Source of the DNA: Toxonevra muliebris
Taxonomy: Eukaryota > Arthropoda > Insecta > Diptera > Pallopteridae
Assembly (NCBI GenBank): GCA_963691655.1
Contig: OY829328.1
Coordinates: 72,916,400-72,980,399, forward strand
Length of the DNA stretch: 64,000 nt
Reading direction: 5' to 3'
Both the position numbers and the translations under genes were made by a program. The notes below the pieces were generated by a model that was not told the DNA's origin, made no database searches, and saw only the letters and a list, made by a program, of their open reading frames with translations. This document shows positions 23,046-35,821 of this stretch, piece after piece. Each line of letters begins with the position of its first letter. The stretch's first letter is position 1.

Positions 23046-24481
23046 GGGGGCTTTCCAGTTTAAAATTGGGAAAAAAAAATTTACTTTTTGGGGAATTTTT
23101 TATTAGAAAACTATGATATTTTATTAAAAAATTGCTTAGAAATGTTTCAAATTATTGTATTGTATTGAAGAACAAAAAAAATGTTGGATCACTTTTAATC
23201 CAATATGACGGTGATGGAGGCCATCTTCAAAAAGCCCATTTTTGATGATAGGAGCTTCCTAATAAAGATGAAGACATAAAATAATAAAATATTTGCTTCA
23301 CTAGACATCTCTCTATACGTGAAACCACAAAAAAGTGAAACTTTCCCCTTCCCCTTTTCTTTAAGGTTTTTTTCTCAAAAAAACGAAAAAACACATATTT
23401 TTACTTGGGATTTCTCTTATATGTAGAAAAAAAGAGGGGAGGGAATATTTCGATTCCGAGGTTCCACTTATATCCATGCTGATTACAAATCGAACCCAAA
23501 TTTTGGTTTTGGAAAATTAGTTCAAAAAACATAATTTTGAGAAAAACGCTTTTAAAGTTGTTTTTTAAATAAATTTGTACGTTTAAAAATTAAACAAATG
23601 ATTTTTTTATGCAAATTACTTTTAATCAGCTATTTTTAGTGCATACTGAAGGTCTTCAAGTTCTGTCAACTTCTTCAGATTGGGATTTTTTTTCCTTAGA
23701 ATCTTCTCTGCTCCTTCTGTTGGCTTGAGCTATGCAAGTTTCGTTGATTTTCAACGCCCAAAAATGACTTTTTTGGTGATTTTGATAGAAAAGACCATGC
23801 TGATTACGAATCAGATATCAGTTTTTCAAAATACAAAATGGCGGTTCCAATATGGCGAAATATTTTTTAAAAATTGATCTGATTAACTTGAAACCCTTTG
23901 TTTGGGGGTTTTCGGGGTCACTGATTACGAATCTGGTATTTTGAAAATGAGAAATGGCGGAAGAATTTTAAAAAAATTTAGCGAATTTGCTTGAAACTCG
24001 TTACTAGGAGAGTTTTGGGGTCACCGATTACGAATTTAATGTTAGATTTGTAATCAGTGACCCTGAAAACCCCCGAGTAACGAGTTTCAAATAAATCTGA
24101 TGAACTTGAAAATAGCCGACCATATTGGATCTACCATTGTGAGTATTAAAAATCCAGTGTCAGATTCGGAATCAGCGTCTCCCGAAACCCCCGAGGATTG
24201 AGTTTTATGGGAGTCTGATCAGTTTTTAAAAATTATTCAGCTATGTTGGATCTGCTATGCCATGACAACCCCTAAGTAGCAAATATGAAGCCAAATTTCT
24301 CGGAAACATGTTTTTGACAATAGGTCTCTTTTTTAGTACACCAAGGCACAATTATATGTATAACTTTCGTTTTACATCGCAATTTAAACTTATATTTTAG
24401 AAGAGTATTCTTGAAACTATAAGGAACCCAAAAATTAAAAAAAAAAATCGATGTTTTTAAAATTTAAACTGGATTGTTTCC
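23046..24481. mobile_element. TTAA-flanked inverted-repeat element, 1.4 kb
   Basis: The left end GGGGGCTTTCCAGTTTAAA and the inverted right end GGAAACAATCCAGTTTAAA are each bordered by TTAA (23042-23045 and 24482-24485), the target of piggyBac-type elements. The core (23640-24260) repeats blocks such as TCACTGATTACGAATCTG in both orientations, so the DNA can fold on itself. Related blocks occur at 36720-36780 and 43675-43740. No transposase was recognised. Confidence 0.7.
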
Positions 24482-24485
24482 TTAA

Positions 24486-26979
24486 AATAATAAGAAATGT
24501 AAGAATATTCGAAATACTTCATTTAGGAAACGGAAATAAGGACATAATGATGACCAGTAAAATAATTCTGAATTATCCTAAATTACTTCCAATAATTTCA
24601 ATGTTTTGCCTTTAAATCTCTTTGAATTAGTCTAAGTAAATGAAACAAGAAAATAGATATCAGTTAAACAGTGACATTTACTCATCATCGATCACGAGTA
24701 CCGCCACTCATTTTGACATTTTTTCAAAGTACTTAGCAAACTTTTGCTAGTCTCTCCGTGTTTATACTAGTTATAAAAAGTAAGTAGACTCAAAATATTT
24801 AAAATTAAGTTTAATTTTATATTTCTTTTTGTGATCATTATAACATTTCTTGATTTTCTTTTCAATGTTTCTAAACCTTGTTTATTTTGCCATTTAGTGT
24901 TCAAATTTTGAATAAGTTGAAGGGTACCTATGATTGAATATACAAATTTAAAATAGTATGCATTTTTACTTACTATTTAACAGATCATTAATAAAAATTA
25001 CTCAAAGATTGAAATAAATTAAAGTTAATCAATTTGACAAAATGCATCACGTCAAAATGTTCAAAAATATAGGCGGAACTATCGCCGAAATGTGAACGAT
25101 GAACGGAAATGTTCTGCTACTCGAAGGTACCCATAAATGTGGCATCCCGCAGCGCACTCGAACTATAACAATAAATATTTTAAGTAATATTAATGAAAAT
25201 ATTTTATTAAAAATTTTACGTTTCTACTTTAATAGGGTGGAAGAGAATCTCAACATGACAAGGAAAAATATTTTCACAACAGTAAAATACATTGACGGTT
25301 TGGTTGGCAAAGCATTCGTTTCATCTCAAAATATTTAAGATAGTCATAAACTGAAATTTTTTATTATATTTCAATATTTCAACAATATAGCAAAACTAAA
25401 GATTTTCTACTCCTTTCCCTTCTAAAAATGAAACAAGTAGAAAAAAAGCACAAAGAATTAATTGCAGTTAATTTTTATTGCAACGAAATTTAAAAATCGA
25501 AAAATAATTTTTTCGTTATAAAATTTTTAACCATTCCCATAGTTTCTAGTACCAACAAAAACTTCTTAACCTAAAAAAAAAAAAAAAAAATTGCATGATA
25601 AATTTCCCCCTTCTCGCACAGTAGACACACCCATTCATAATATGCGAATTGGTTGCTGCTCATCCGAAATATGTCAAGACAAATCAATAAAGTTCTAATT
25701 TTATTGCCATCAGTAGATAGCAGAAGATACCGATCTGTCACTTTCTATTGTCACAATTTGACAATTGATATCTCACACATCATTTTCTTCGAGTGCACAA
25801 TGAGATTGTTTATGTCATCTTTGGGATTTTACTCTATTGTTTTGGGCAAAAAAGAAAAAAAGAAATACGATCGAGATCGAACATTTTGTTGAGGGTAAGT
25901 TAAATCGTCATCATTATCAAAGAGCGGAGAAATTTTCGTGAAATAAAAAGATCAAATTTTACTTCCGATATCCTATAGTAGATGATGTTGATGATGATGG
26001 TAGAAAAGGTGCACTCGATACTCAATCTTCAAGCTAAGAAAGTGTTTTGTGTGGTTTTCTCTATAAGTATTAAATATATTCAATGCAATTTTTGAATGCC
26101 AAATATATTTTCCTTTTACTTTCTATTTTGAATTTCCCTTCGAATTGCGGCCTTTTCTCTACTTTTTCTGTTAAACTACCCGTATAATATTTGAAACGAA
26201 ACCTTTACGGTCATAGTTCAAGCATTTGTTTTACTAATACGTATTCTTCAAATTAATCCTCTTAAAGATAGGATCTTCTTTCTTTCAATTTATGTAAATG
26301 CGGGTCAAGAATTTATAAAGTTATTTATTGATATTTTACATAATATGTGGTTAGCTAATGAAGTTTTCAGGATCAAGCTCAATTTTGCAAATTATACATA
26401 AATATCTAAAGAAAAAAAACTCTGCGTGTGGCTTTACACACGGCGGAAATGAATAATTTTAACACTAAATATTCAATTTACACAAATTTATTTAATCTAT
26501 TACATTTCAATACTTTTTTATTTAATTCAAGGTGAATTTATACATATGAGACAGAGTTAACAGCAACTCATTCTTCTTCTCTTTTATAGCGCCATTTTTT
26601 CGTGGTGCGGAATGTTTACTTTTTTTTTCGCCCGCCATAATGGCCCCAACAACAAAGATGTTTTGTCATTGGTGTGTTGTACTACTGCTTTCGTCAGCTG
26701 ATTTTGACATTCAGAATGTTCCGCCATTATTGCCGCAACAACAAGCTATGTGGTTGTTGCTGTGGTAAATTTGTTGTACTCCTGCTATCACCTTCTGCTT
26801 GATTTAATTAGTTGAAAGATTTAGAAGAGCGAAAGAGAGAGAACTTCTTTCTTGTAATAGATGGAAAGGAGAGTGACCATATGGAAAAATAATACACACG
26901 TGTTCATAATACATAATACAATTCAGTCTATTTAAAATTACAAACTTTTTTATTCAGTGATATTGTGTACAATATTTTC
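24486..26979. other. AT-rich non-coding sequence
   Basis: Small open frames at 25099-25338 and 25653-25892 resemble nothing I know. The region 26560-26830 is less AT-rich, with GCCGCCATAATGG-like blocks in both orientations, possibly an old repeat. No gene is supported. Confidence 0.45.
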
Positions 26980-26983
26980 TTAA

Positions 26984-27465
26984 CCCTTTCAGTACATATT
27001 TTTAATAGAGCTTGAAAGAAAACTTTTGTGTTAAATTTATGATTACCTACAACTTCAACAATAAATTAAAAAATGTTTCACACCTCTGCATATCCTTATT
27101 TGTTCGTTATTGAAGGTTGAAACATTAAACTTCTAAAGCTATGGACAAAAATGGGTTAAGACTTTTTCCTCAATTTTTAGATTTTTATATTCTTCTATCT
27201 TTTGCAAACATACTTGAAAAGTAATATTTCCATATAGCAATAAATTACAAATTTTTTTTATTAAAATAATGCAAACAGATTTGATGATCAAATTTTGCAC
27301 ACTGATTTTCGACTTAAATTTCAAATATTTGGCATTCAAAAATCGTGAAGTACACCTAACAGAATCAAATATAAATATATAATGTTATTAGTAAAATTTG
27401 TATTGCATCTGTTTTATGCCAGATTAAAGTGAATGTTACCGTATGGTAACAAATTACTGAAAGGG
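26984..27465. mobile_element. piggyBac-type MITE (CCCTTTCAGTA ends)
   Basis: CCCTTTCAGTA begins the element, and its exact inverse TACTGAAAGGG ends it. Both are bordered by TTAA (26980-26983 and 27466-27469). Target TTAA and a CCC start are piggyBac traits. The interior is AT-rich, without a transposase. Confidence 0.82.
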
Positions 27466-27469
27466 TTAA

Positions 27470-27884
27470 GAACGAAATTCAATCAGTACTGACATTTACA
27501 AAAAAGTTATATGTTAATTTTATCACAATAGGCCCAAGTTGGCCATAGTGATCTGGGATCGTCTTGCTCACCTCCTTAACAATCTATATGTTAATTTTAA
27601 AAGCAGATATAGCGTTTTTTAAATTTGAATTCGTAGATTTGTCACACGTGGCACGATCATCAGTCATATTTTATTTTCAGATATAAATTTTCATTATTTA
27701 ATCATTAATCTAGTACTATTTTTACACACTTTTATATTTTACTTATTTTACACATCGATTATGTAAACCCAAAAATGCAATACACAATACATTAAGTGAC
27801 CAGATGTACCGAAATTTCCGATGCTATACCGCAATTTCATGCCAAATACCAAATACATCGAAAGAAATCAAATATAGAAGAAAA
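27470..27884. other. AT-rich non-coding sequence
   Basis: A less AT-rich patch at 27530-27575 may be an old repeat tail. Nothing was recognised. Confidence 0.4.
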
Positions 27885-27886
27885 TA

Positions 27887-29052
27887 TTGGGTCATATAAA
27901 AGTATTTTTGGTTTTTTTGTCAATGTTTGAACAAAAATTTTCTTTATTAAAAATTTAATCAAGTACATATTACCCATTATTATGTATTATCTTTTGCCAT
28001 TTTTCTTAATTCCATCGGTGTAAAACTTCTGTGGTTTATCGGCGAAAAACTTGGCTAAGTGATTTTCGGCGGCTCTTCTGCCATAATTTTTTTCCATCAA
28101 AAGAGTTTTGCAGAAACCGAAACAACTCGTGGTCAGATGGTGCAATGTCCGGACTATACGGCGGGTGCATCAAAACTTCCCAACCAAGTGCAGTCAACTT
28201 TTGGCGGGTCATCAAAAATATGTGTGGCCCGGCATTATCATGTTGGAACTCAGCACCTTTTCTGTTGGCCAATTCAGGTCGCTCTTTCTTGATTGTTTCG
28301 TTCAAACGGTCGAGTTGTGAGCAGTAAAGATCAGAATTGACTGTTTTGCCAGGTTGTAGCAGCTCATAATAGACAATTCCCTTCCAATCCCACCAAATAC
28401 TCAACATAACCTTGTTTGCCGTCAATACAGGCTTTGAAGTCGTTTGTGGAGGGTCACCAGTCATTGACCATGATTTTTTTCATTTAATATTCTCGTATTT
28501 AATCCATTTTCATCGCCCGTAATGATTTGTTTTAAAAAGGTTTCGATTTCGTTGCGTTTCACTGATTCGTAATTCGGTCAATCAAATTTCTTTGTGTTAA
28601 TTCATGTAGCACCCAAACATCGAGCTTCTTTGAGTAGCCAACCATTTTTAAATGATTGTAGTGTCATGTGGTTGATATTTAGTGCCTTCGCTATCTCCTG
28701 ACAGCTTGCGTGCCTGTCTTGCTCCATCAATTACAAAATTTCATCGGCCTTTTCAGTGACTTGCCGGCCAGAGCGAGGTGCATCTTTGACATCGAAATTT
28801 CTAAAACGGAATCGAACAAACCAAAGTTGGACGATACGTTCTATTAAGGCATCTTCACAGCGTTTCTACCTTTTTTTATAGTAAAAAGCATCACTTCAAA
28901 TCAATGTCACTTTTTATACGAATGACAAACTACATAACTGTCTTCACAAAAAGTGTAGCCTGAAATGTCACCTCTCAAACGCGCATTTGTAGATGTATGG
29001 CCATTAAGATAATCTTGTGACAAAAACCGGTAATACTTTTTATATGACCCAA
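27887..29052 (-). mobile_element. full-length mariner element (1.17 kb)
   Basis: The inverted ends TTGGGTCATATAAAAGTATT and TTGGGTCATATAAAAAGTAT are bordered by TA (27885-27886 and 29053-29054). The length is close to the usual 1.2-1.3 kb of mariner. The transposase lies on the minus strand between them. Confidence 0.92.
28036..28870 (-). pseudogene. mariner transposase, disrupted
   Basis: The 142-codon open part (28036-28464) covers the catalytic core: MLSIWWDWKGIVYYELL, then HDNAGPH with the second Asp, and YSPDIAPSDHELF with the third. The spacing between those two Asp residues is 34, the D34D signature of mariner. Upstream, in other frames, lie the helix-turn-helix with NFDVKDAPRSGRQVTEKADE and the first Asp in ITGDE. 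Frameshifts and a stop break the N-terminal half. A working enzyme would cut at the inverted repeats and insert at TA; this copy cannot be made in full. Confidence 0.88.
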
Positions 29053-29173
29053 TATACCAAAATTCGAAAACAGAAAATAGCTGTATTGAAATTTGATACA
29101 TTCAAGAAAGAAAATTTATGAAATTGAGTTGTAATCTATACAACGGTGAATAGCCGGAATATAAATCACTTAA

Positions 29174-29381
29174 CCCTTTAACGGTTAAGGCGGCCTCAGG
29201 GCAGCTATCCTTTAAAATCAAAATACGCTAACGTCGAAAGTTTTTTTTTATTTCAGCAATATTGCCCTCCATTAATCTTATTGACAATTTATAATTGTTT
29301 TGAACGCATTTCAACGCTTTTGCTAAGCTTTTAAATTCCCGACTCTTTTGTATTGATTTTCAGCTTTTGACCGTTAGAGGG
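29174..29381. mobile_element. piggyBac-type MITE (CCCTTTAACGGT ends)
   Basis: The ends CCCTTTAACGGT and inverted CCCTCTAACGGT are bordered by TTAA at 29170-29173 and 29382-29385. It is only 208 bp long and has no coding content. Confidence 0.8.
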
Positions 29382-29439
29382 TTAACACCAACAATACAAC
29401 GCAACTTCATTGGTTTGAGTAAAACCCTAACTGTTACTG

Positions 29440-29615
29440 AAAATATCTTTGAAAAATCAAAAAAAATTTTCATTGAGATGTGTCAGATGTGTTCCTGAAT
29501 TAGTGAAAAAGTTTAAATGTTTTGAGTTTTCTCGCACTTTTATAAGGAACAAAATTTAACGCTTTTTTTAAGAAAATACGCGGATTTTGAAAAACAAAAG
29601 TCGGACACACTGCGA
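29440..29615. repeat. second copy of the 8.05-8.33 kb repeat
   Basis: Long stretches match 8140-8330 in the same orientation, including AGTGAAAAAGTTTAAATG and TTTTCTCGCACTTTTATAAG, ending with CACACTG. The left terminus is degraded. Confidence 0.75.
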
Positions 29616-29619
29616 GTAA

Positions 29620-31390
29620 CCAAAAGCACATTATTTATTACAAACAAAGTGCAATTGTACTTAAATGAGTGAGTATTAGTTGAAAAGAAAGAGATCAAGA
29701 GAACAAGAAAATCAAAGAGCAAGTTGGTTTTCTCTGATGTTATTCTCCCGATTGTGTTTTTGTACGAAAGAGGGGAGACGAAAGCGGGGTCGTTTAACAT
29801 TCAACGCATATTTTGTCGTATAAAAAATATTAATTTCAAAAAATTTATATAAAAATTAAGGTTCAATTTGTGTGTACGTATGCAAATAAGAATGCATGGC
29901 ATTTTTACTTACTATTTTCCAGTAAAAATAAATCTTAGAATTCATTAAATAAACTATTTCTTAGCAACGTGATCGACTTCAAAGAGTCTTCTTCATATAG
30001 GTAAAACAATTAAAAAATTTTATCACCAAAAGATTTAATCCTGCCGTGATAATAAAAACAAGAAAAAATAAGTGATAATTCTTTTCTTTTATACCACCGA
30101 AGTAGAATTTTATAATGAACATAAAAATTACATCCAAAAAAAAATATAAAAGCAGAACTCCCCGTAAATAAAGTAACGCGGACAGGCGGACGAACACGAT
30201 GAATTTGATCGTTAATCTTAATCAAAATGCGTTTGTAAAATGACTACACAAATAATAAAAAAAGATGGAAAAAAAGGAATGTAATAAAATGTAAGAAGAG
30301 TAGTAGAAGAAAGGATCTTTTCTTTTATATCGAGTTTTATTATACAAAGGCAAAAAATATTAACTGGTTACCACAGTCATTCACTTTTTTCTTTTATTGA
30401 AATTAATTTCATGAAAAATAATCAAGAGGCAAGGCAAAAAAATTAGCTTATTTATACTAAAATAATGTCAGAAAAAAATCGGAGATAATATCAGTAGATT
30501 TTTGATGAATAAAGGGAAACAATTCAGTTACTTTTAAATACATACACACACGATATTGAAATTATGTATAGTATATACAATAACTTAATGATCTTTTGTT
30601 AGAAACTACTAGATAAAAAGAAATTTTAAAATGTAACAATATAGTAAATGTTGTAACTTAAATACTCTAAGAAAGAATCTATGGCATTAGTTTTACTGTT
30701 GAAAAGAAAGGATTGTTTTTTTGTATGCATATTGTTGGCTATTGTTTTGAAAGAGTAACCACGATTTAGGATTTTATATACTGTGCTGCTGACATGTCAA
30801 AGAAATTTTACGTCAAATATTTAAGGATGCGTTTATTACGATGACGGTATACGATGGCTGGAGTCAAATTACATTAAAGCAATGAAAGGATTAAATGTAC
30901 CTAAGTACTTAGAATAAAGGAAATGTTTTTTTTTCTTCTTTTTAAATCAAAGGGAAATCATGCTCGAGAGTATTGAATGTCAATTTTAATTGCTGTCTGA
31001 AGTTTTTATATTTTTTTTTAGATGTTACAAATATTTTCAATTAAAATTTTATTTATAACTGAAGATATATTTGTAAACTTCGTTTCTTTTCAATATTTTT
31101 TATTCAAGTATTTACATAATTTTTCAAAGAATATTATTCACAGAGTGTGACTTACGAAAATCGACAATGACTGGCAACATTCGGAGTAATCAAACAAAAA
31201 ATATATAAAAATATATTCTTAAACTATCACCTCGTATTGGTTGCCTTGAGGATGTAGTCTGGTGTTCGAGTTTCAAAAAATCGCGTTTTATATGTATTAT
31301 GTATTTCGAAAGTACAATATGTTACAAGTAATCCAGAGGTTTGAAGAAATTCTATAAAGCTGATTGGGCTGAAATTTTAAAACAGGTATC
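29620..31390. other. AT-rich non-coding sequence
   Basis: No gene or named repeat was recognised. Confidence 0.5.
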
Positions 31391-31394
31391 TTCT

Positions 31395-32850
31395 CAGAGA
31401 AGTTTAATATTAAAAGACCTGTTTGCCTCCCCAATTCAGCTAGCGTATTTCAAGCAGAAGTTATATAGCTAAAAAGGAGACATGTAGCTTACTTGAAGCT
31501 GATAATACCTTTCAAACCAGTTTCGCTATCCAGTCGGATAGTCAGGCTCCGATTATAGAACTCAGCTCGATAATAACAGCCTCAAATCTTGTAAACTAGT
31601 ACATAAAAAATCTCATAGCAATAGTTCGGCAACGAGCTGGTACGAAACGGGTATTCAATGAATGAGTCTCAGGTTGAATTAGTATTAATACCACTAAATA
31701 CAGTCAAGAGTGAAATTGTTTCAACACTCTTTCAAAAAGCCAATTGTAGGCGGAATCGTTTAACGGAATGTAGGATCAGCATAATGTAATGACCGAACTA
31801 CAATTGGAAGAAAACAGAATAACTCATCGAAGAATAAAAATCGAAGGGATGTATCAAAACTAGGGAAATGGTATCGGTACTCGATACTTTGAGTATTCGA
31901 TACTTTTATCCCGATACTATTTTACTTGATACTTTTATTATGAGTACTTGTACTCATTGAGTACATTGATGCTGGTTCGATATTTTCAAAATTTCCAGTA
32001 CAAAAATTAGTTCAAAAAAATGAAAATGCAATTGCAATTAAAATTAAACAGTACAACTTGTACTTGTTTGAACATATGTATAATCAAATGACGCTAATTT
32101 ATATTTAGAAATACATACTACAAATCGCTACCTCTATTCTTCAACCACGTATCTCCATTTTGGTCAAAATTTATTTTTATTACTTACATTGTATAAAATC
32201 ACCTAAGACTCCAGATAGAAATAAGTTCTTAGCGAGTTTGTATAAAAATTTTCCTCTTGAATATGAAAGTTGCTTTTCAAACCTTTAGTTTTTTCCGTTT
32301 TCTGCGATATGGTACTTTTGGAGATACGTGCTTGAAGAATATAGGTAGCGAAATTGATGAACAGAGGAGCGGTCGGTTGAACAGAGGTTGTGCCACTTTT
32401 GTAGTTAGAGTACGATATGTATCTATATTAAATAAATATCTACCTTTTTTATATACATAGGTACATATATGTATTCATTATTTATATATGTATATGTTTC
32501 AGACAATTAATAAAAACCAAAATTTTTCACATAATCCGCATCTTATGATTTTTTTTACATTATGTTACATTATATTAGGTATCGAGTACATTTATGTCGA
32601 TACTTTTGAGTTCCTGATACTTTTCGGCCGACACTTCAAATAAGTATAGTATCGATACTTTCCCCCAGATACCATTTCCCTATTCAAGACTAACGACAGT
32701 CATCACAGGCTTCTGGTACATTGGAGTGCAAGCAGTCCGAATGGATGCCCCTTACAACACTTTCTGCCAGCAATGCTCTGCCAACCTCCCTTACACACTC
32801 TTTTGGGTGTTATATAAAGTTACTATTCGATATATGACTATATCGGTTAA
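31395..32850 (+). pseudogene. RNase H LINE remnant interrupted by a hAT-like element
   Basis: Plus-strand frames before the insertion give CLPNSASVFQAEVI and FAIQSDSQAPIIELSS, the RNase H Glu and Asp blocks. After it come VITGFWYIGVQAVRMDAPYN and TFC, the C-terminal ribbon. When the insertion and one target copy are removed, the frame runs RDVSKLTTVITGFW without a break. Stops and shifts elsewhere make it dead. Confidence 0.75.
31861..32682. mobile_element. hAT-like non-autonomous element with CGATACTTT repeats
   Basis: TAGGGAAATGGTATC starts the element, and its exact inverse ends it. The 8-bp flanks ATCAAAAC (31853-31860) and TTCAAGAC (32683-32690) match at six of eight positions, an aged hAT-length duplication. 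Both ends carry several copies of CGATACTTTT-like motifs, as hAT subterminal repeats often do. The 67-codon frame at 32257-32460 is unrecognised. Confidence 0.8.
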
Positions 32851-33091
32851 ACAAACGCGAAACCTATCATAGGGTTTTGGTGAAAAATGTTCCCCATCGA
32901 AAAGTAGTTAGGGTCAAAAGAGGTCAAAATTACCTCCAGATTTTCTTTTACCCTTTTGAAATTCAAAAATTTTATTTTTTTTTAATAATCCCTTTATCTG
33001 GATAACAATTATAAAAAATAATAAACATTTGTGGAGAAAATATTCTCCATACAAATTTAGAAGGGGTCTTTGAAGGTCAAAACCAACTTAA

Positions 33092-33224
33092 CCCAGTAAT
33101 GCCTAGCGGTGCCATATGGCACTTTGTCGCTGAGCCGTTCCTGAGCTAGGCTCAAAAACAATTTTTTTTTTCTCAAGTTACTATCTTGATCTTTCTACGT
33201 TGATTCCCGCTCGTCCTTAATGGG
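33092..33224. mobile_element. piggyBac-type MITE, empty copy
   Basis: CCCAGTAATGCCTAGCGG starts the element, and the inverted end reads CCCATTAAGGACGAGCGG. TTAA borders both sides (33088-33091 and 33225-33228). It is 133 bp long. A second copy at 34501-35906 carries an inserted transposon. Confidence 0.88.
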
Positions 33225-33228
33225 TTAA

Positions 33229-34496
33229 TCCAACATTTTCTTAGAATTATTTTCTCTCAAACGAAAACTTTCGTTGATATGTGTTTGTTGCCTAGCATAT
33301 GCAATTCTATTTTTGTCATAAAGGTATCTGATACTTACCCAGATTTTCTTTATACTTCCATTGTATCTTCACTACAAAATATGCCAAAATATGGCTTTTT
33401 AAAACTCTATAGTTTACATGTAATATCCGCATATTAACAATGAATGGCCCTTCTAAAAAGCCTCTAAATAACGCATAAATTATGAGCACACAATAGATAC
33501 TTACTTCATCAGTACACCGAAAATTCTTCTATTCACACAATGCAATGAAAGTAGCTATGCCTGGCAACCCATTGAAAATGTAAATGAAAGTTTCACATAT
33601 CCCAAAAATCAAATTCATCAAAATTATGCGTTTAGAGGAAAACTCATGTTGCATGTACCTATGTAAAAAGTGCACATAATCAATCCTAAAAATTTGACAT
33701 TTCTTTTACATTATCTACATTTTACTAGTGTCTAAATTCGCTATGGATGTGTGTCTGTCTGTCTGCCTATCTACATGATATTACATACTTACACACATTT
33801 ACAAGCTAAAGCTGCTGCTTGATATTTCGCTGAACTCATATCAATCAAAATTCGTCATGCTGTCGAGAATTATGTCACAGAAGTGTCTCAAATTGCAGTT
33901 TACTTTGACACCTTGATTTGCATAAGTTTCTCTTCCCTTTACTTTTCACTCCATTCAATAAAGAATGGGTACTGTTTTTTATAAGTTTTTTTGGGAAAAT
34001 TATTTAAAAAAAGTAGCAGTACTAGTTAATAATAATGGGAAACAAAAAAGTTCGGAAAAACCGTTGGAATTATTTTTTTCTGGGAACAAGTATTTTTTTT
34101 TTTTACCGGAATAATTGTGAAATTTAAGAAATCAATCAAAAAAATTATGTTTTTCATAAAAAAAAATTAAATTTTGTAGTTGAATACATTAATTTTGTTT
34201 TTCAGCTGGTTTTTTTTTTTTGGTATCTCTTAAAAATTACAGTATATTTAATTTCAAAATATTTTTTAAATCATGCGTAGAGAGAAAATATTCCACGTTA
34301 TGTTTTCAATTGGCCAATCAAAATCTTTGATTTCATATTGTATGAGAGAACTGCACTCTCAATATTGAAACTAATGGCACACCTGTAGTTGTTGTTGCTG
34401 TTATTAGCAGCCAAAGCTCATAAAATGAATTAGCTTTTTGTTGTTGATGTTATTGGTGCTGTCGCGGGGCTGATAGCACACAATATTTTCTCCGTG
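33229..34496. other. AT-rich non-coding sequence
   Basis: No gene or named repeat was recognised. Confidence 0.5.
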
Positions 34497-34528
34497 TTAA
34501 CCTAGTAATGCCTAGCGGTGCCATATAA

Positions 34529-35821
34529 GGAGTGAGATTGAAAAAATCTTAACACACGTTTTACCTAATAATTTTTTTGGGTGTAAAATTTAAAAATTTC
34601 TTTTATCTAGTTATCTTTGAAAAATATGTCAGTTGTTATTTTTAATGACAAACACGTTGATTTATTGTGAGTTTGATCAAAATGAGTGAAGAAAAAGAAG
34701 TACGTCTTAAAATTATTAAAAATTTTCAAAAAAAATCCAAATTGGTCCTACAAAAAATTGGCCAAAGAAATGAAGGTCTGCCATCAAACTGTTTCCAATG
34801 TTATTAAACAGTTTCAGGAGAATTTGACCATCGATAGGAAACCTGGTTCGGGAAGAAAACAAGAACCACATGATATTGGGAAAGCCAAGAAAATAGAAAG
34901 CTTATTGAAAAGATCTCCAAACACATCTGGTAGAAAAGCTGCCCGGTTAGCCCAGTGCTCTGACTATTTGGTGCGAAAAGTTAAAGCCAATGCAGGTTTG
35001 AAAACATACAAAGTCCAAAAAGTTCCAGACAGGAATGCTGTAAAAAATTTAGACGCTAAAAGTAGGGCTCGGAAATTAAAATCGAATTTCATACAAAAAT
35101 ATTCATGTTATATAATGGACGACGAAACGTATGTACTGGCAGATTTTACGCAGCTTCCAGGTCAAAATTTTTATGTTGCTGATGCTCGAGGAAATGTCGA
35201 AGAACAATTTAGTATCCAAAAGCAGACAAAATTTCCTAAAAAATTCCTGGTATGCCAAGCTATATGCAGTTGCGGCAAAAGAAGCAAGTCATTTGTTACA
35301 GTGGGCTCTATAAATAACGAAATATACATCAAAGAATGTTCGAAAATATTTGACTTCTTCCTTTCATAAGAGAGCAGAATGAGTCCACATATTTTTGGTC
35401 CGATTTGGTATCATGTCACTACAGCAAGAAAGCTCTGGAGTGGAACCAAAGTAATAACATAGTTTTTGTACCAAGAGAGGCCAATCCTCCAAATTGTCCG
35501 GAGCTAAGACCAGTGGAGAGATATTGGGCTCTTGTAAAAAGAAACTTAAAGAGCACAAAAAAGGTGTCCCAAAATATCGAATATTCGATTTTAAAAGTAG
35601 ATGGGCAAACTGTTCCAAAAAGGTGTCTGAAACAACTATCAAATCTCTAATGGAAGGCTTACCAAAAAAGGTCCACGAGTTCATAAATAGTGGTTAGAAC
35701 AATAAAAGTTATATTTTTCTGTAATTTGTAAAATATTATCAATTAAACAAAAAAAATCAAAACTCTAAGATCAACCGTTTAAAAACTATTGAATATGTTA
35801 AGATATTTTCGATCTCGCTCC
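34529..35821 (+). mobile_element. Tc1/mariner transposon of DD37E type
   Basis: The ends GGAGTGAGATTGAAAA and inverted GGAGCGAGATCGAAAA, each followed by ATCTTAACA, enclose one transposase gene. The 1.3-kb size is normal for the superfamily. The exact end base is uncertain because the target copy on the right is lost. It sits inside a TTAA MITE. Confidence 0.85.
34682..35697 (+). pseudogene. DD37E transposase, nearly intact
   Basis: The likely start is the ATG at 34682 (MSEEKEVRLKIIKNF). A shift in a run of A at about 34726-34733 moves it to the long frame at 34686-35369. This holds a helix-turn-helix (SYKKLAKEMKVCHQTVSNVI) and the first catalytic Asp in MDDETY. A second shift near 35350 leads to the frame with SDLVSCHYSKKALEW and PPNCPELRPVERYWA. 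Counting residues between the second Asp and the Glu of RPVE gives 37, hence DD37E, a type known from mosquitoes and other insects. It ends at about 35697 (KKVHEFINSG). Only these two shifts seem to disable it. Confidence 0.85.

Noticed and set aside
28031..28327. Plus-strand frames over the mariner
   Set aside because: They are shadows of the minus-strand transposase.
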